Shown: positions 1-9,583 of the stretch, piece by piece
Numbering within the stretch: the first letter of the stretch is position 1
Layout: every line of letters starts with the position of its first letter
DNA from: Micromonospora sp. M71_S20
GTDB taxonomy: Bacteria > Actinomycetota > Actinomycetes > Mycobacteriales > Micromonosporaceae
Length of the DNA: 64,000 nucleotides
Direction of reading: 5' to 3'
Assembly: GCF_003664255.1 (NCBI RefSeq)
Contig: NZ_RCCV01000001.1
Coordinates: forward strand, 3,286,001-3,350,000
Notes under the pieces: generated by a model
Told to the model about the DNA's origin: nothing
Database searches by the model: none
Seen by the model: only the letters and a program-made list of their open reading frames with translations
Program-made: the position numbers and the translations under genes

Positions 1-183
1 CAGGTGCTCGGGCACGGTGGCGCGGAGGCGGTGCCGGCGGACCGGGCGTTCCGGGAGCTCGGCTTCGACTCGCTGACGGCGGTGGACCTGCGTAACCGGT
101 TGAACGCGGCCACCGGGCTGCGGTTGGCCTCGACGCTGGTCTTCGACTACCCGACCCCGGCCATGCTCGCCGACCACCTGTGG
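1..183 (+). other. C-terminal part of an ACP from an upstream, unseen module
   Basis: The frame begins just before LGHGGAEAVP and contains the phosphopantetheine motif [15 protein letters not shown], so most of an ACP is here. Its DNA is collinear with, and very similar to, the ACP of module 5 (from 25139). The unseen upstream module may therefore resemble module 5 (DH-KR), though ACP similarity alone cannot prove that. Confidence 0.9.
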
Positions 184-1530
184 TCGGAATTGGCCGGGGT
201 GCGTCAGTCCACCGGCGACCTGGTCGCCGGTACGGTCGTCGGCACCGACGAGCCGATCGCCATCGTGGGCATGGCCTGCCGCTACCCGGGCGACGTCGAG
301 TCTCCCGACGAGCTGTGGGAGCTGTTGGCCGGCGGCGGCGACGGGATCTCGGAGTTCCCGGCGGACCGGGGCTGGGACCTGGAGTCGCTGTTCGATCCGG
401 ACCCGGACCGCAGCGGTACGTCGTACACGCGGCACGGCGGTTTCCTCTACGGTGCCGCCGAGTTCGACCCCGGGTTCTTCGGGATCTCGCCGCGCGAGGC
501 CCTGGCGATGGACCCGCAGCAGCGGCTGCTGCTGGAGGCGTCGTGGGAGAGCTTCGAGTCGGCCGGTCTGGACCCGCAGCGGCTGCGGGGCAGCCGGACG
601 GGTGTCTTCGCCGGCGTCATGTACCACGACTACGCCTCCCGACTGATGGACCTGCCGACCGAGGTGGAGGGCTACGTCGGGACCGGCACCTCGGGCAGCG
701 TGCTGTCCGGCCGGGTCGCGTACACGTTCGGCCTGGAAGGGCCGGCGGTCACCGTGGACACGGCGTGTTCGTCCAGCCTCGTCGCGCTGCACCTCGCTGC
801 GCAGGCGTTGCGCAGCGGTGAGTGCGATCTGGCGTTGGCCGGTGGCGTGACGGTGATGGCGACGCCGGGGACGTTCATCGAGTTCTCGCGGCAGCGGGGC
901 CTTTCCCAGGACGGCCGGTGCAAGTCGTTCGCCGCCTCCGCCGACGGCACCGGCTGGTCCGAGGGTGTCGGCGTCCTGCTCGTGCAGCGCCTCTCCGACG
1001 CCCAGCGGGAGGGCCGGAAGATCTACGCCGTGGTACGCGGCACGGCCGTGAACCAGGACGGCGCGTCGAACGGCCTGACCGCGCCGAACGGCCCGTCGCA
1101 GCAGCGCGTGATCCGGCAGGCCCTGGCGAACGCCCGCCTGACCGCCGCCGACGTGGACGCGGTGGAGGCGCACGGCACCGGCACCACGTTGGGTGACCCG
1201 ATCGAGGCGCAGGCGTTGTTGGCGACGTACGGGCAGGACCGGCCCGTCGATCGGCCGCTGCTGTTGGGGTCGGTGAAGTCCAACATCGGGCACACCCAGG
1301 CCGCCGCCGGCGTGGCCGGCGTGATCAAGATGGTCATGGCCATTCGCCACGGCCTGGTGCCGCCGACCCTGCACGTCGACGAGCCGTCCCCGCACATCGA
1401 CTGGACCGCCGGGGCGGTGGCGCTGGCGACCGAGGCGACGCCGTGGCCGCAGGTGGACCGGCCGCGCCGGGCGGCGGTGTCGTCGTTCGGCATCTCCGGC
1501 ACCAACGCGCACGTGATCATCGAGCAGCCG
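1..1530 (+). repeat. ACP-KS tract shared with 25139-26668 (modules 5/6 junction)
   Basis: The two regions align without gaps at an offset of 25138, through ACP, linker and the whole KS. Between 421 and 550 I count about two or three mismatches. Identity falls once the KS ends, where module 1 has a working AT and module 6 a dead one. Confidence 0.85.
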
Positions 1531-4500
1531 CCCGCCGAGGCGATCGAGGGCGAGATCGTCGCCCGGAACGTGCCGCCGGTCGTGCCGGTGCTGCTGTCCG
1601 CGCGCTCCGACGCGGCCCTGGCCGGCCAGGCGGGCCGGTGGGCGCGCTGGCTCGCGGCCGACGAGGCGCCGCGTCCGCTGGACGTGGCCTGGTCCTCCGT
1701 CACCACCCGGCCCGTGCTGGAGCAGCGCGCCGTCGCCGTGGTGGCCGACCGGGACGACCTGCTCTCCGCGCTGCGGGCCCTCGACGCGGGCGAGCCCTCC
1801 GGGGCCCTCGTGACCGGTTCCGCCGCCGCGCGCGGCCAGCTCGCGCTGTTGTTCTCGGGTCAGGGTGCGCAGCGTGCCGGGATGGGTCGGGAGTTGTCGG
1901 CCCAGTTCCCGGTGTTCGCCGCCGCGTTGGACGAGGTGTGCGCGCACCTGGATGTGTTGCTGCCGCGTCCGTTGCGGGGGGTGCTGTTCGCGTCGGCGGG
2001 CTCCCCGGAGGCCGGTCTGTTGGATCAGACCGTGTTCACGCAGGCGGGGTTGTTCGCGGTCGAGGTGGCGCTGTTCCGTCTGGTGGAGTCGTTCGGGGTC
2101 GTGCCCGACCTGCTGGCGGGTCACTCGATCGGTGAGGTGACGGCCGCGTACGTGGCGGGGGTGTTGTCCCTGGCGGACGCGTGCGCCCTCGTCGCCGCGC
2201 GGGGCCGGCTGATGCAGGCGCTGCCGGCCGGCGGTGGGATGTTGGCGGTGGCAGCGGACGAGGCCGCGGTGGTCGAGTCGATCTCCGGGCTGGGTGACCG
2301 GGTCGGCATCGCGGCGGTCAACGGGCCGGCCGCCGTGGTGGTCTCCGGCGCCGTCGAGGCGCTGGACGAGGTGGAGCGGGTCTGGCGGGAGCGGGGTGCG
2401 CGTACCCGCCGGTTGACGGTAAGTCACGCGTTCCACAGCCCGTTGATGGAGCCGATGCTCGACGAGTTCCGCACGGTCCTGTCCGGACTCACCTTTGCGG
2501 CGCCGTTGCTGCCGGTCGTGTCGAACGTGACCGGAGCCCTGGCCGGCGACGAGATCCGTACGGCCGAGTACTGGGTGCGGCACGTGCGCGAGGCTGTGCG
2601 CTTCGCCGACGGGGTCACCGCGCTGCGGGCCGCTGGGGTGGACACGTTCCTGGAGGTCGGGCCGCAGAGCGTGTTGACCGCGATGGCCGCCGACGTGCTG
2701 CCCGACGACGATGCCGTGCTGGCCGTCGCCGTGCAGCGTCGGGACCGGCCGGAGGCGCAGGCGCTGCTGCACGCCGTGGCGGAGCTGCACGTGCACGGAG
2801 TTCCCGTGACCTGGCAGCCGTGGTTCGCCGACACCGGCGCGCGGCGGGTCGACCTGCCCACGTACGCCTTCCAGCACCAGCGCTACTGGCCGGAGGGCAC
2901 GCCCGCGAAGCAGGCCGCCCCGGACGGCGGCGACGCCGAGTTCTGGGCCGCCGTCGAGCGCGGCGACCTGGCCGCCCTCGCCGCCGAACTCGGCGACGAC
3001 ACCGAGGACCTGGACGCGCTCGGCCCGGCCCTGCCGCTCCTGGCGCGCTGGCGTCAGCACCGGTCCCGGGACACCGCCCTGGACGGGTGGTCGTACCGGG
3101 TCGGGTGGGAGCCGGTGCGGCCGGCCCCGGCAACCCGGTTGTCCGGGCGGTGGCTGGTCGTCACCGTCGACAGCGGCGCCGACGCGGGCGTGGCGAAGAC
3201 CCTCACCCAGGCGGGCGCCTGGGTGGACACGCTCACCGTGTCGTCCACCGTCGCCCGCGCCGACCTGGGCGAGCGGCTGCGCCGGATCAGCGGGGAGGGC
3301 TGGGCCGGGGTGCTCTGCGTGCTGCCCCGCCAGGACCGGCCGCTGACGCACACCCCGGCGGTGCCCGCCGGCACGGCGGTGCTGCTCACCCTCACCCGGG
3401 CGCTGACCGACACCGGCCTGCCGGGACGGGTGTGGGCGCTCAGCCGGACCGCGATGCCGGTCACGGCCGGGGAACGGGTCGGCGACGTCTGGGCGGCCCT
3501 GGCCTGGGGCCTGGGCCGGGTCGTCGCCCTCGAACAGCCGGACCGCTGGGGCGGCCTGGTCGACCTGCCCGACCGCGCCGACCGGAGCACCCGCGCCGGG
3601 CTCCTCACGGTCCTGGCCGACGGCACCCTGGACCAGGTGGCCGTCCGCCGCAACGGCCTCTTCGGCCGGCGGCTGGTGCCGGCCGCGCCGCCCGCGGGTG
3701 CGGGTTGGCGGCCCGCCGGGACGGTGCTGGTGACCGGCGGTACGGGTGCGTTGGGTCGGCACGTGGCCCGCTGGCTGTTGGCCAACGGGGCGGCCGAGGT
3801 GGTGCTCGCCTCGCGGCGGGGTCCGGCGGCGCCGGGCGCTGCGGAGCTGGTGGCCGAGTTGGGTGCGGTGCGGGTGGTGGCGTGCGACGTCACCGACCGG
3901 GCGGCGGTCGACGCGCTGGTGGCCGGGCTGCCGGAGCTGACCGCCGTCGTGCACACCGCCGGCGCGTCCGGCGGCACCACCCCGGCGTACGAGGTGACCG
4001 ACGGCGAGTTGTCGGAGACCCTGGCCGGCAAGGTGCTCGGCGCCGTCCATCTCGACGCCGCCTGCCGGGGCCGGGACCTCGACGCGTTCGTGGTCTTCTC
4101 CTCGGTCGCCGGCGTCTGGGGCGGCGGCGGCCAGGCCGGCTACGCGGCCGGCAACGCCCTGCTCGACGCGCTCGTCGCCGCCCGCCGGGCGGCCGGCCTG
4201 CCCGCCACCGCACTGGCCTACGGCCCGTGGGCGGAGGACGGCATGGCCGCCGGCGAGACGGCGGACGGCCTGCGCCGCCGCGGGTTCACCCCGCTCGCAC
4301 CCGACGCCGCCGTCGCGGCGCTGGGCCGCTGGGTGAACGCCCCGGAGGCGGCGCCGGTGATCGTCGACGTCGACTGGTCCCGGTTCGTCACGGCGTTCAC
4401 CGCCGCGCGGCCGAGCCACCTCTTCGACCGGGTCGCCCCCGCCGCCGCCGAGGAGCCGGAGCGGCCGGAGAGCGCCGCCGCCACCGACGGGCTGCGGGCC

Positions 4501-7500
4501 AGGCTCGCGGCGCTGCCGGCGACCGGCCAGGAGGCGCTGCTGGTCGACCTCGTCCGCGCGGAGGCGGCGGCCGTCCTCGGGCACCCCACCACCGACCAGG
4601 TGCCGGCCGGTCGGGCGTTCCGCGAGCTGGGCTTCGACTCCCTCGCCGCCGTGCAGCTGCGCGACCGGCTGGGCCGGGTCACCGGCCTGACCCTGCCGTC
4701 GACCGTGGTCTTCGACCATCCGTCGGCGGCGGAACTGGCCCGCTTCCTGCGTACCGAAATCGTGGTCGGCGCGGACGGCGGCCCCGCCACCGGCGGCGTG
4801 GCCCCGGCCCGGCCGCCGGCGGACGAGCCGATCGCGATCGTCTCCATGGCCTGCCGCTTCCCCGGCGGGGTGTCCTCGCCACAGGAACTGTGGCGGCTGC
4901 TGGCCGACGGCGTGGACGCCGTCACGCCGATGCCCGCCGACCGGGGCTGGGACCTCGACGCCCTGTTCGACAGCGACCCGGAGCGGGTCGGCACCAGCTA
5001 CACCCGCAGCGGCGGGTTCCTGCACGACGTGGCCGGCTTCGACGCCGCGTTCTTCGGCATCAACCCGCGCGAGGCCCTCGCGATGGACCCGCAGCAGCGG
5101 CTGCTGCTGCACACCACCTGGGAGGTCTTCGAACGCGCCGGCATCGACCCGCACCGGGTGCGCGGCTCCGCCACCGGCGTCTTCATGGGCACCAACGGGC
5201 AGGACTACGCCACCCTGCTGCTGGGCGCCCGGTCCCAGGTGGAGGGCTACCAGGCGACCGGCAACGGCGCGTCGGTGGTCTCCGGCCGCCTGGCGTACTC
5301 GTTCGGGCTGCACGGCCCGGCGGTCACCGTCGACACGGCCTGCTCGTCGTCGCTGGTGGCGCTGCACCTGGCCGCGCAGGCCCTGCGCAGCGGCGAGTGC
5401 GACCTCGCCCTGGCCGGCGGCGTGACGGTGATGTCGACCCCGGGCGCGTTCCTGGAGTTCTCCCGGCAACGCGGCCTCGCCGCCGACGGGCGGGTCAAGG
5501 CGTTCGCCGAGGCCGCCGACGGCACCGGCTGGGGCGAGGGCGTCGGCGTCCTGCTGCTCCAGCGGCTCTCCGACGCCCAGCGCGACGGCAACCGGATCCT
5601 CGCCGTCGTACGGGGCAGCGCCGTCAACCAGGACGGCGCGAGCAACGGCCTCACCGCGCCGAACGGGCCCGCGCAGCAGCGGGTCATCCGGCAGGCGCTG
5701 GACAACGCCGGCCTGACCCCGGGCGACGTGGACGTCGTCGAGGCGCACGGCACCGGCACCACCCTCGGCGACCCGATCGAGGCGCAGGCGCTGCTGGCGA
5801 CGTACGGCAGGGACCGCTCCGCCGACCGGCCGCTGTGGCTCGGGTCGGTGAAGTCGAACATCGGACACACCCAGGCCGCGGCGGGCGCCGCCAGCCTGAT
5901 GAAGATGGTGCTGGCCCTGCAACACGAGGTGCTGCCGGCGACCCTGCACGTCGACGCGCCGACCCCGCACGTCGACTGGACCTCCGGCGCGCTGGCGCTG
6001 CTCACCGAGGCGCGGCCGTGGACCGCCGAGGACCGGCCCCGCCGGGCCGGCGTCTCCTCGTTCGGGATCAGCGGCACCAACGCCCACGTGATCCTGGAGC
6101 AGGCCCCGCAGCGGCCGGAACCCGTCGCCCCCGACGGGGAACGGCCAGGGACGGCCCTGCCGTGGCCGGTCTCCGCCGCCGACCTGCCCGCGCTGCGCGA
6201 GCAGGCCGGCCGGCTGGCCGACCGGGTCGCGACGGGCGGCGACCCCGCCGACCTGGTCGCCTGGGCGCTCGCCGACGGCCGCGCCCACCTCGGCCAGCGG
6301 GCCGCCGTGGTCGCCGCCGACCAGGAGACCCGGCTGGCCGCGCTGCGGGCGCTGGCCGGCGGCGAGGCCCACCCCGCGCTGGTCACCGCCCGGCGGCGCG
6401 GAGGCGGCCTCGCGGTCCAGTTCTCCGGCCAGGGCGCCCAGCGCCCCGGCGCCGGCCGGCAGCTGTACGACACGTTCCCCGTCTTCGCGGCGGCCCTCGA
6501 CGAGGTCTGCGCGACGCTGGACCACCAGCTGCCGCAGCCGCTGAAGCCGGTGCTGTTCGCGGCCGACGGCAGCGCCGAGGCCGCGCTGCTCGACGAGACG
6601 GTGTTCACCCAGGCCGGGCTCTTCGCGTTGGAGGTGGCCCTGTTCCGGCTGGTCGAGTCGTTCGGGGTGGTGCCCGGGCACGTCGCCGGGCACTCGATCG
6701 GCGAGATCACCGCCGCGCACGTCGCCGGCGTGCTGTCCCTCGCGGACGCCGCCACGCTGGTGGCCGCCCGGGGCCGGCTCATGCAGGCCCTGCCCACCGG
6801 GGGCGGGATGCTCGCCGTCGCCGCCGACGAGGCGGCCGTGGTCGACTCCCTGGCCGGGCTGGGCGACCGGATCGGCGTCGCCGCCGTCAACGGTCCCACC
6901 GCCGTGGTCCTCGCCGGGGCCCTCGACGCCCTCGACGGGCTGGAGCGGCTCTGGCGGGAGCGCGGGGTACGCACCCGGCGGCTGCGGGTCAGCCATGCGT
7001 TCCACAGCCCGCTGATGGAGCCGATGCTGGCCGAGTTCCGGGCCGTGCTCGACGGGCTGACGTTCGCCGCGCCGCTGCTGCCGATCGTGTCGAACCTGAC
7101 CGGGCGGCTCGCCGGGCCCGACGAGATCCGCACGCCCGACTACTGGGTGCGGCACGTCCGGGAGGCCGTCCGGTACGCCGACGGGATCGCCGCGCTGCGC
7201 GACGCGGGCGTGGACACCTTCCTGGAGCTCGGCCCGCAGGCGGTGCTGACCGCGATGACCGCGGGCCTGCTGCCCAGCGACGAGGACGGGACGGCCGTGG
7301 CGGCGCTGCGCGCCGGCACCGACGAGCCGGCCGCCCTGCTCTCCGCGCTGGCCGTCCTGGACGGCACCGGGCGCGACGTCGACTGGCCGGCGGTGCTCGC
7401 CGTGCTCGCCGGCCCCCGTCCGGATCCCCGCCGGCTGCCCGAGCTGCCGACGTACGCGTTCCGGCCGCAGCGCTACTGGCCGACCCTCGACGCGGCCCCG

Positions 7501-9543
7501 ACCCCGGCCGCCGACCCGGTCGACGACGCGTTCTGGCGGGCCGTCACCGACGGCGACCTGGGCCGCCTCGGTCTCGACCCCGACCAGCCGATGCGCGAGC
7601 TGCTGCCGGAACTGGAGTCGTGGCGGCGCCGCCAGCAGCTCGACGGCACCCTCGCCGGCTGGCGGTACCGGGTCACCTGGGAACGCCGGGCGCTGACCGG
7701 CGCCGACCCCGGCACGTGGCTGGTGGTGGCCCCGCCGCACCAGGTCACCGACCGGGTGCTCGCCGCCCTCACGGCCGGTGCCGCCACGGTGCACCTGCTG
7801 ACCGTCGACCCGGCCACGGCCACCCGCGACGGCCTGGCCGCCGACCTCGACCGGCTCGCCGCCGCGCACCAGCCGACGGCACTGCTCTCCCTGCTGGCGC
7901 TGGACGAGGCGCCGCACCCGGAGCAGACCGCGCTGCCGACCGGCCTGGCGGCGAACCTGCTGCTCGTGCAGGCGCACACCTGCCGCTCCGGCCCGGCCGT
8001 GCCGCTGTGGCTGGCCACCACCGGCGCCGTCGCCGTGGACGACGAACCGGTCGTGCACCCGACGCAGGCCACCACGTGGGGCCTCGGCCTCGTCGCCGCC
8101 CTGGAGCACCCCCGGCACGTCGGCGGAGTCGTCGACCTGCCGGCGGGCCCGGACGAGGCGGCGTACGCGGCCCTGGCCGGGGCCCTGGTCAACGTCGACG
8201 GGGAGGACCAGCTCGCCGTACGGGAGGCCGGCGTGCACGCCCGGCGCCTGGTCCGCGACACCGCACGGCCGGCGGCCGGCGGCGGGTACCGGCCGAACGG
8301 CACCGTCCTGCTCACCGGCGGGACCGGGGCGCTCGCCCGGCACGCGACCGACTGGCTGGGCCGCAACGGCGCCGAGGTGCTTCCGCTGGCCGAGCCGGCC
8401 ACGGGCAAGCTCGGTGACCTGATGGAGCAGCTCGACGCCGAGAGCCGGCCGGTGACCGCGCTCGTGCACGTCCCGGCGGAGACCGGCTCGGTGCCACTGG
8501 CCGAGCTGACCCTCGCCGGCCTGGCCGCCGACCTGGCCGCCACCGTCGGCGACGTGCCGAGGTACGCCGACGAGCTGGCGCACCGGCCGCTCGACGCGTT
8601 CGTGCTGTGCACCTCCACCACGGGGGTGTGGGGCGCGGGCGGCCGGGCCGGCCAGTCCGCCGGCGACGCGCTGCTGCACGCGCTCGCGGCGAACCGGCGG
8701 CACGGCGGCCTGGCGGCGACCGCCGTGGCGTGGGGCCCGTGGGACGACGACCCCGAGTCGGTCGAGCTGGCGCAGCTGCGCCGGCGGGGCCTGCCGGGCC
8801 TGCCCCCGGAGCTGGCCGTCGAGGCCTTCGGTCAGGCGCTGCGGGAGGAGGCGGCCCTGGTGCTCGCCGACGTGCGCTGGGACCGGTTCGTGCCGACGTT
8901 CGCGTCGATGCGGCCGTGCCCGCTGCTGACCGGGGTCCCCGAGGCGGGCGCGGCGATGCCCGCCGACGACGACCGCCAGCCGGCGGACGACGAGGCGGCG
9001 ACCGCGCTGCGGGAGCGGCTGCGCCCGTTGGGCCCCGGCGAACGGGAGGGCGTCCTCGTCGAACTCGTGGGCAACCTGGCGGCGGCCGTGCTCGGCCACA
9101 CCGGGGGCGGAGGGCTGGAGCCCGACCGCGCGTTCCGCGAGGTCGGCTTCGACTCGATGACGGCCGTGGAGCTGCGCAACCGGCTCCGCGCCGCCACCGG
9201 CGTCCAGCTGCCCGCCGCCGTGGTGTTCGACTACCCCACGCCCGCGGCGCTCGCCCGGCACCTGCGCGACCAGCTCGTCGAGGACGGCGCCGCCGCGGCC
9301 GCGCCGCTGCTCGCCGAGCTGGAGCGGCTCGACGGGGTCTTCGCGGCCGACGCACCGGACCGGCTGACCCGGCAGAAGCTGCTGGTGCAGTTGCAGGCGT
9401 TCGTCGCCCGGTGGGGCGACGAGCGCGGCCCCGTTGAGGAGAAACCGGCCACGCACACCCTCCACGACGCCACCGACGCCGAGATCTTCGATTTCATCCA
9501 CCGCGAGCTGGGCGGCCCCGGCGGCAATTTGCCGGGCATCTAG
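1..9543 (+). CDS. PKS-A: type I modular polyketide synthase, 5'-truncated (ACP tail + modules 1 and 2)
   Basis: The reading frame is open from base 1 to the TAG at 9541-9543, giving 3180 visible codons; the true start lies upstream because the frame opens inside an ACP. Domains by visible codon: ACP remnant 1-60, KS 83-510 (Cys256), AT 614-900 (Ser709), KR 1028-1465 (Tyr1381), ACP 1511-1585 (Ser1547), KS 1608-2035 (Cys1781), AT 2137-2425 (Ser2232), KR 2551-2975 (catalytic Tyr replaced by Gln2885), ACP 3019-3090 (Ser3052), then a helical C-terminal docking region 3095-3180. Both ATs carry GHSIGE and HAFH, the malonyl-CoA pattern. The docking region holds the usual acidic helix DATDAEIFDFIHRELG, followed by an extra ten-residue tail. 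It should hand the chain to PKS-B, 348 bp downstream, after a terminator-like hairpin. Product identity is certain; substrate calls rest on motif rules. Confidence 0.97.
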   Translation, partial: QVLGHGGAEAVPADRAFRELGFDSLTAVDLRNRLNAATGLRLASTLVFDYPTPAMLADHLWSELAGVRQSTGDLVAGTVVGTDEPIAIVGMACRYPGDVESPDELWELLAGGGDGISEFPADRGWDLESLFDPDPDRSGTSYTRHGGFLYGAAEFDPGFFGISPREALAMDPQQRLLLEASWESFESAGLDPQRLRGSRTGVFAGVMYHDYASRLMDLPTEVEGYVGTGTSGSVLSGRVAYTFGLEGPAVTVDTACSSSLVALHLAAQALRSGECDLALAGGVTVMATPGTFIEFSRQRGLSQDGRCKSFAASADGTGWSEGVGVLLVQRLSDAQREGRKIYAVVRGTAVNQDGASNGLTAPNGPSQQRVIRQALANARLTAADVDAVEAHGTGTTLGDPIEAQALLATYGQDRPVDRPLLLGSVKSNIGHTQAAAGVAGVIKMVMAIRHGLVPPTLHVDEPSPHIDWTAGAVALATEATPWPQVDRPRRAAVSSFGISGTNAHVIIEQPPAEAIEGEIVARNVPPVVPVLLSARSDAALAGQAGRWARWLAADEAPRPLDVAWSSVTTRPVLEQRAVAVVADRDDLLSALRALDAGEPSGALVTGSAAARGQLALLFSGQGAQRAGMGRELSAQFPVFAAALDEVCAHLDVLLPRPLRGVLFASAGSPEAGLLDQTVFTQAGLFAVEVALFRLVESFGVVPDLLAGHSIGEVTAAYVAGVLSLADACALVAARGRLMQALPAGGGMLAVAADEAAVVESISGLGDRVGIAAVNGPAAVVVSGAVEALDEVERVWRERGARTRRLTVSHAFHSPLMEPMLDEFRTVLSGLTFAAPLLPVVSNVTGALAGDEIRTAEYWVRHVREAVRFADGVTALRAAGVDTFLEVGPQSVLTAMAADVLPDDDAVLAVAVQRRDRPEAQALLHAVAELHVHGVPVTWQPWFADTGARRVDLPTYAFQHQRYWPEGTPAKQAAPDGGDAEFWAAVERGDLAALAAELGDDTEDLDALGPALPLLARWRQHRSRDTALDGWSYRVGWEPVRPAPATRLSGRWLVVTVDSGADAGVAKTLTQAGAWVDTLTVSSTVARADLGERLRRISGEGWAGVLCVLPRQDRPLTHTPAVPAGTAVLLTLTRALTDTGLPGRVWALSRTAMPVTAGERVGDVWAALAWGLGRVVALEQPDRWGGLVDLPDRADRSTRAGLLTVLADGTLDQVAVRRNGLFGRRLVPAAPPAGAGWRPAGTVLVTGGTGALGRHVARWLLANGAAEVVLASRRGPAAPGAAELVAELGAVRVVACDVTDRAAVDALVAGLPELTAVVHTAGASGGTTPAYEVTDGELSETLAGKVLGAVHLDAACRGRDLDAFVVFSSVAGVWGGGGQAGYAAGNALLDALVAARRAAGLPATALAYGPWAEDGMAAGETADGLRRRGFTPLAPDAAVAALGRWVNAPEAAPVIVDVDWSRFVTAFTAARPSHLFDRVAPAAAEEPERPESAAATDGLRARLAALPATGQEALLVDLVRAEAAAVLGHPTTDQVPAGRAFRELGFDSLAAVQLRDRLGRVTGLTLPSTVVFDHPSAAELARFLRTEIVVGADGGPATGGVAPARPPADEPIAIVSMACRFPGGVSSPQELWRLLADGVDAVTPMPADRGWDLDALFDSDPERVGTSYTRSGGFLHDVAGFDAAFFGINPREALAMDPQQRLLLHTTWEVFERAGIDPHRVRGSATGVFMGTNGQDYATLLLGARSQVEGYQATGNGASVVSGRLAYSFGLHGPAVTVDTACSSSLVALHLAAQALRSGECDLALAGGVTVMSTPGAFLEFSRQRGLAADGRVKAFAEAADGTGWGEGVGVLLLQRLSDAQRDGNRILAVVRGSAVNQDGASNGLTAPNGPAQQRVIRQALDNAGLTPGDVDVVEAHGTGTTLGDPIEAQALLATYGRDRSADRPLWLGSVKSNIGHTQAAAGAASLMKMVLALQHEVLPATLHVDAPTPHVDWTSGALALLTEARPWTAEDRPRRAGVSSFGISGTNAHVILEQAPQRPEPVAPDGERPGTALPWPVSAADLPALREQAGRLADRVATGGDPADLVAWALADGRAHLGQRAAVVAADQETRLAALRALAGGEAHPALVTARRRGGGLAVQFSGQGAQRPGAGRQLYDTFPVFAAALDEVCATLDHQLPQPLKPVLFAADGSAEAALLDETVFTQAGLFALEVALFRLVESFGVVPGHVAGHSIGEITAAHVAGVLSLADAATLVAARGRLMQALPTGGGMLAVAADEAAVVDSLAGLGDRIGVAAVNGPTAVVLAGALDALDGLERLWRERGVRTRRLRVSHAFHSPLMEPMLAEFRAVLDGLTFAAPLLPIVSNLTGRLAGPDEIRTPDYWVRHVREAVRYADGIAALRDAGVDTFLELGPQAVLTAMTAGLLPSDEDGTAVAALRAGTDEPAALLSALAVLDGTGRDVDWPAVLAVLAGPRPDPRRLPELPTYAFRPQRYWPTLDAAPTPAADPVDDAFWRAVTDGDLGRLGLDPDQPMRELLPELESWRRRQQLDGTLAGWRYRVTWERRALTGADPGTWLVVAPPHQVTDRVLAALTAGAATVHLLTVDPATATRDGLAADLDRLAAAHQPTALLSLLALDEAPHPEQTALPTGLAANLLLVQAHTCRSGPAVPLWLATTGAVAVDDEPVVHPTQATTWGLGLVAALEHPRHVGGVVDLPAGPDEAAYAALAGALVNVDGEDQLAVREAGVHARRLVRDTARPAAGGGYRPNGTVLLTGGTGALARHATDWLGRNGAEVLPLAEPATGKLGDLMEQLDAESRPVTALVHVPAETGSVPLAELTLAGLAADLAATVGDVPRYADELAHRPLDAFVLCTSTTGVWGAGGRAGQSAGDALLHALAANRRHGGLAATAVAWGPWDDDPESVELAQLRRRGLPGLPPELAVEAFGQALREEAALVLADVRWDRFVPTFASMRPCPLLTGVPEAGAAMPADDDRQPADDEAATALRERLRPLGPGEREGVLVELVGNLAAAVLGHTGGGGLEPDRAFREVGFDSMTAVELRNRLRAATGVQLPAAVVFDYPTPAALARHLRDQLVEDGAAAAAPLLAELERLDGVFAADAPDRLTRQKLLVQLQAFVARWGDERGPVEEKPATHTLHDATDAEIFDFIHRELGGPGGNLPGI
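247..4755 (+). other. Module 1: KS-AT(malonyl)-KR(A1)-ACP
   Basis: KS 247-1530 has DTACSSSL (Cys codon 766-768), EAHGTGT and KSNIGHTQ, so it should condense. AT 1840-2700 has GHSIGE (Ser 2125-2127) and HAFH (2425-2436), pointing to malonyl-CoA. No DH: the post-AT linker [11 protein letters not shown] runs into a KR structural subdomain (DGWSYRVGWEP, 3082). The KR catalytic half (3718-4390) has TGGTGALG, the FSS serine, Tyr 4141-4143 and Asn. It lacks LDD, has Trp eight residues before Tyr and Gln three before it, so A1 type (L-hydroxyl) is predicted. ACP serine codon 4639-4641. The first half of this KR is nearly identical to that of module 10. Confidence 0.92.
3718..3960 (+). repeat. KR first-half tract shared with 49418-49660 (modules 1 and 10)
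   Basis: Ungapped at an offset of 45700, about 12 mismatches in 243 bp by eye. Similarity ends at the HTAG motif, directly before the segment that sets KR stereochemistry. Confidence 0.85.
4822..9270 (+). other. Module 2: KS-AT(malonyl)-KR(inactive)-ACP
   Basis: KS 4822-6105 is intact (Cys codon 5341-5343, [15 protein letters not shown]). AT 6409-7270 has GHSIGE (Ser 6694-6696) and HAFHSP, malonyl type. The KR region 7651-8930 keeps TGGTGALA, but the catalytic Tyr is Gln (8653-8655), the catalytic Asn is Asp (8665-8667), FSS reads CTS, and the SRRG cofactor-side segment is replaced by a shorter, unrelated stretch. The ACP is intact (Ser 9154-9156). The expected outcome is malonyl extension with the beta-ketone retained. 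Confidence 0.9.
8290..8930 (+). other. Degenerate ketoreductase domain of module 2 (Tyr to Gln, Asn to Asp)
   Basis: Aligned by eye with the module 1 KR, the motif around the catalytic Tyr reads GRAGQSAGDALL where module 1 reads [12 protein letters not shown]. Gln occupies 8653-8655 and Asp 8665-8667, so two of the Lys-Ser-Tyr-Asn tetrad are lost. The Rossmann segment after TGGTGALA is also shortened. The frame stays open and the domain retains its fold-like length, so it is probably a structural leftover. The conserved Trp at 8629-8631 suggests it descends from an A-type KR. Confidence 0.9.
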
Positions 9544-9583
9544 AAATGGTGCCGCGCGATCGTTGTCGACGGTCGTGACGCAC

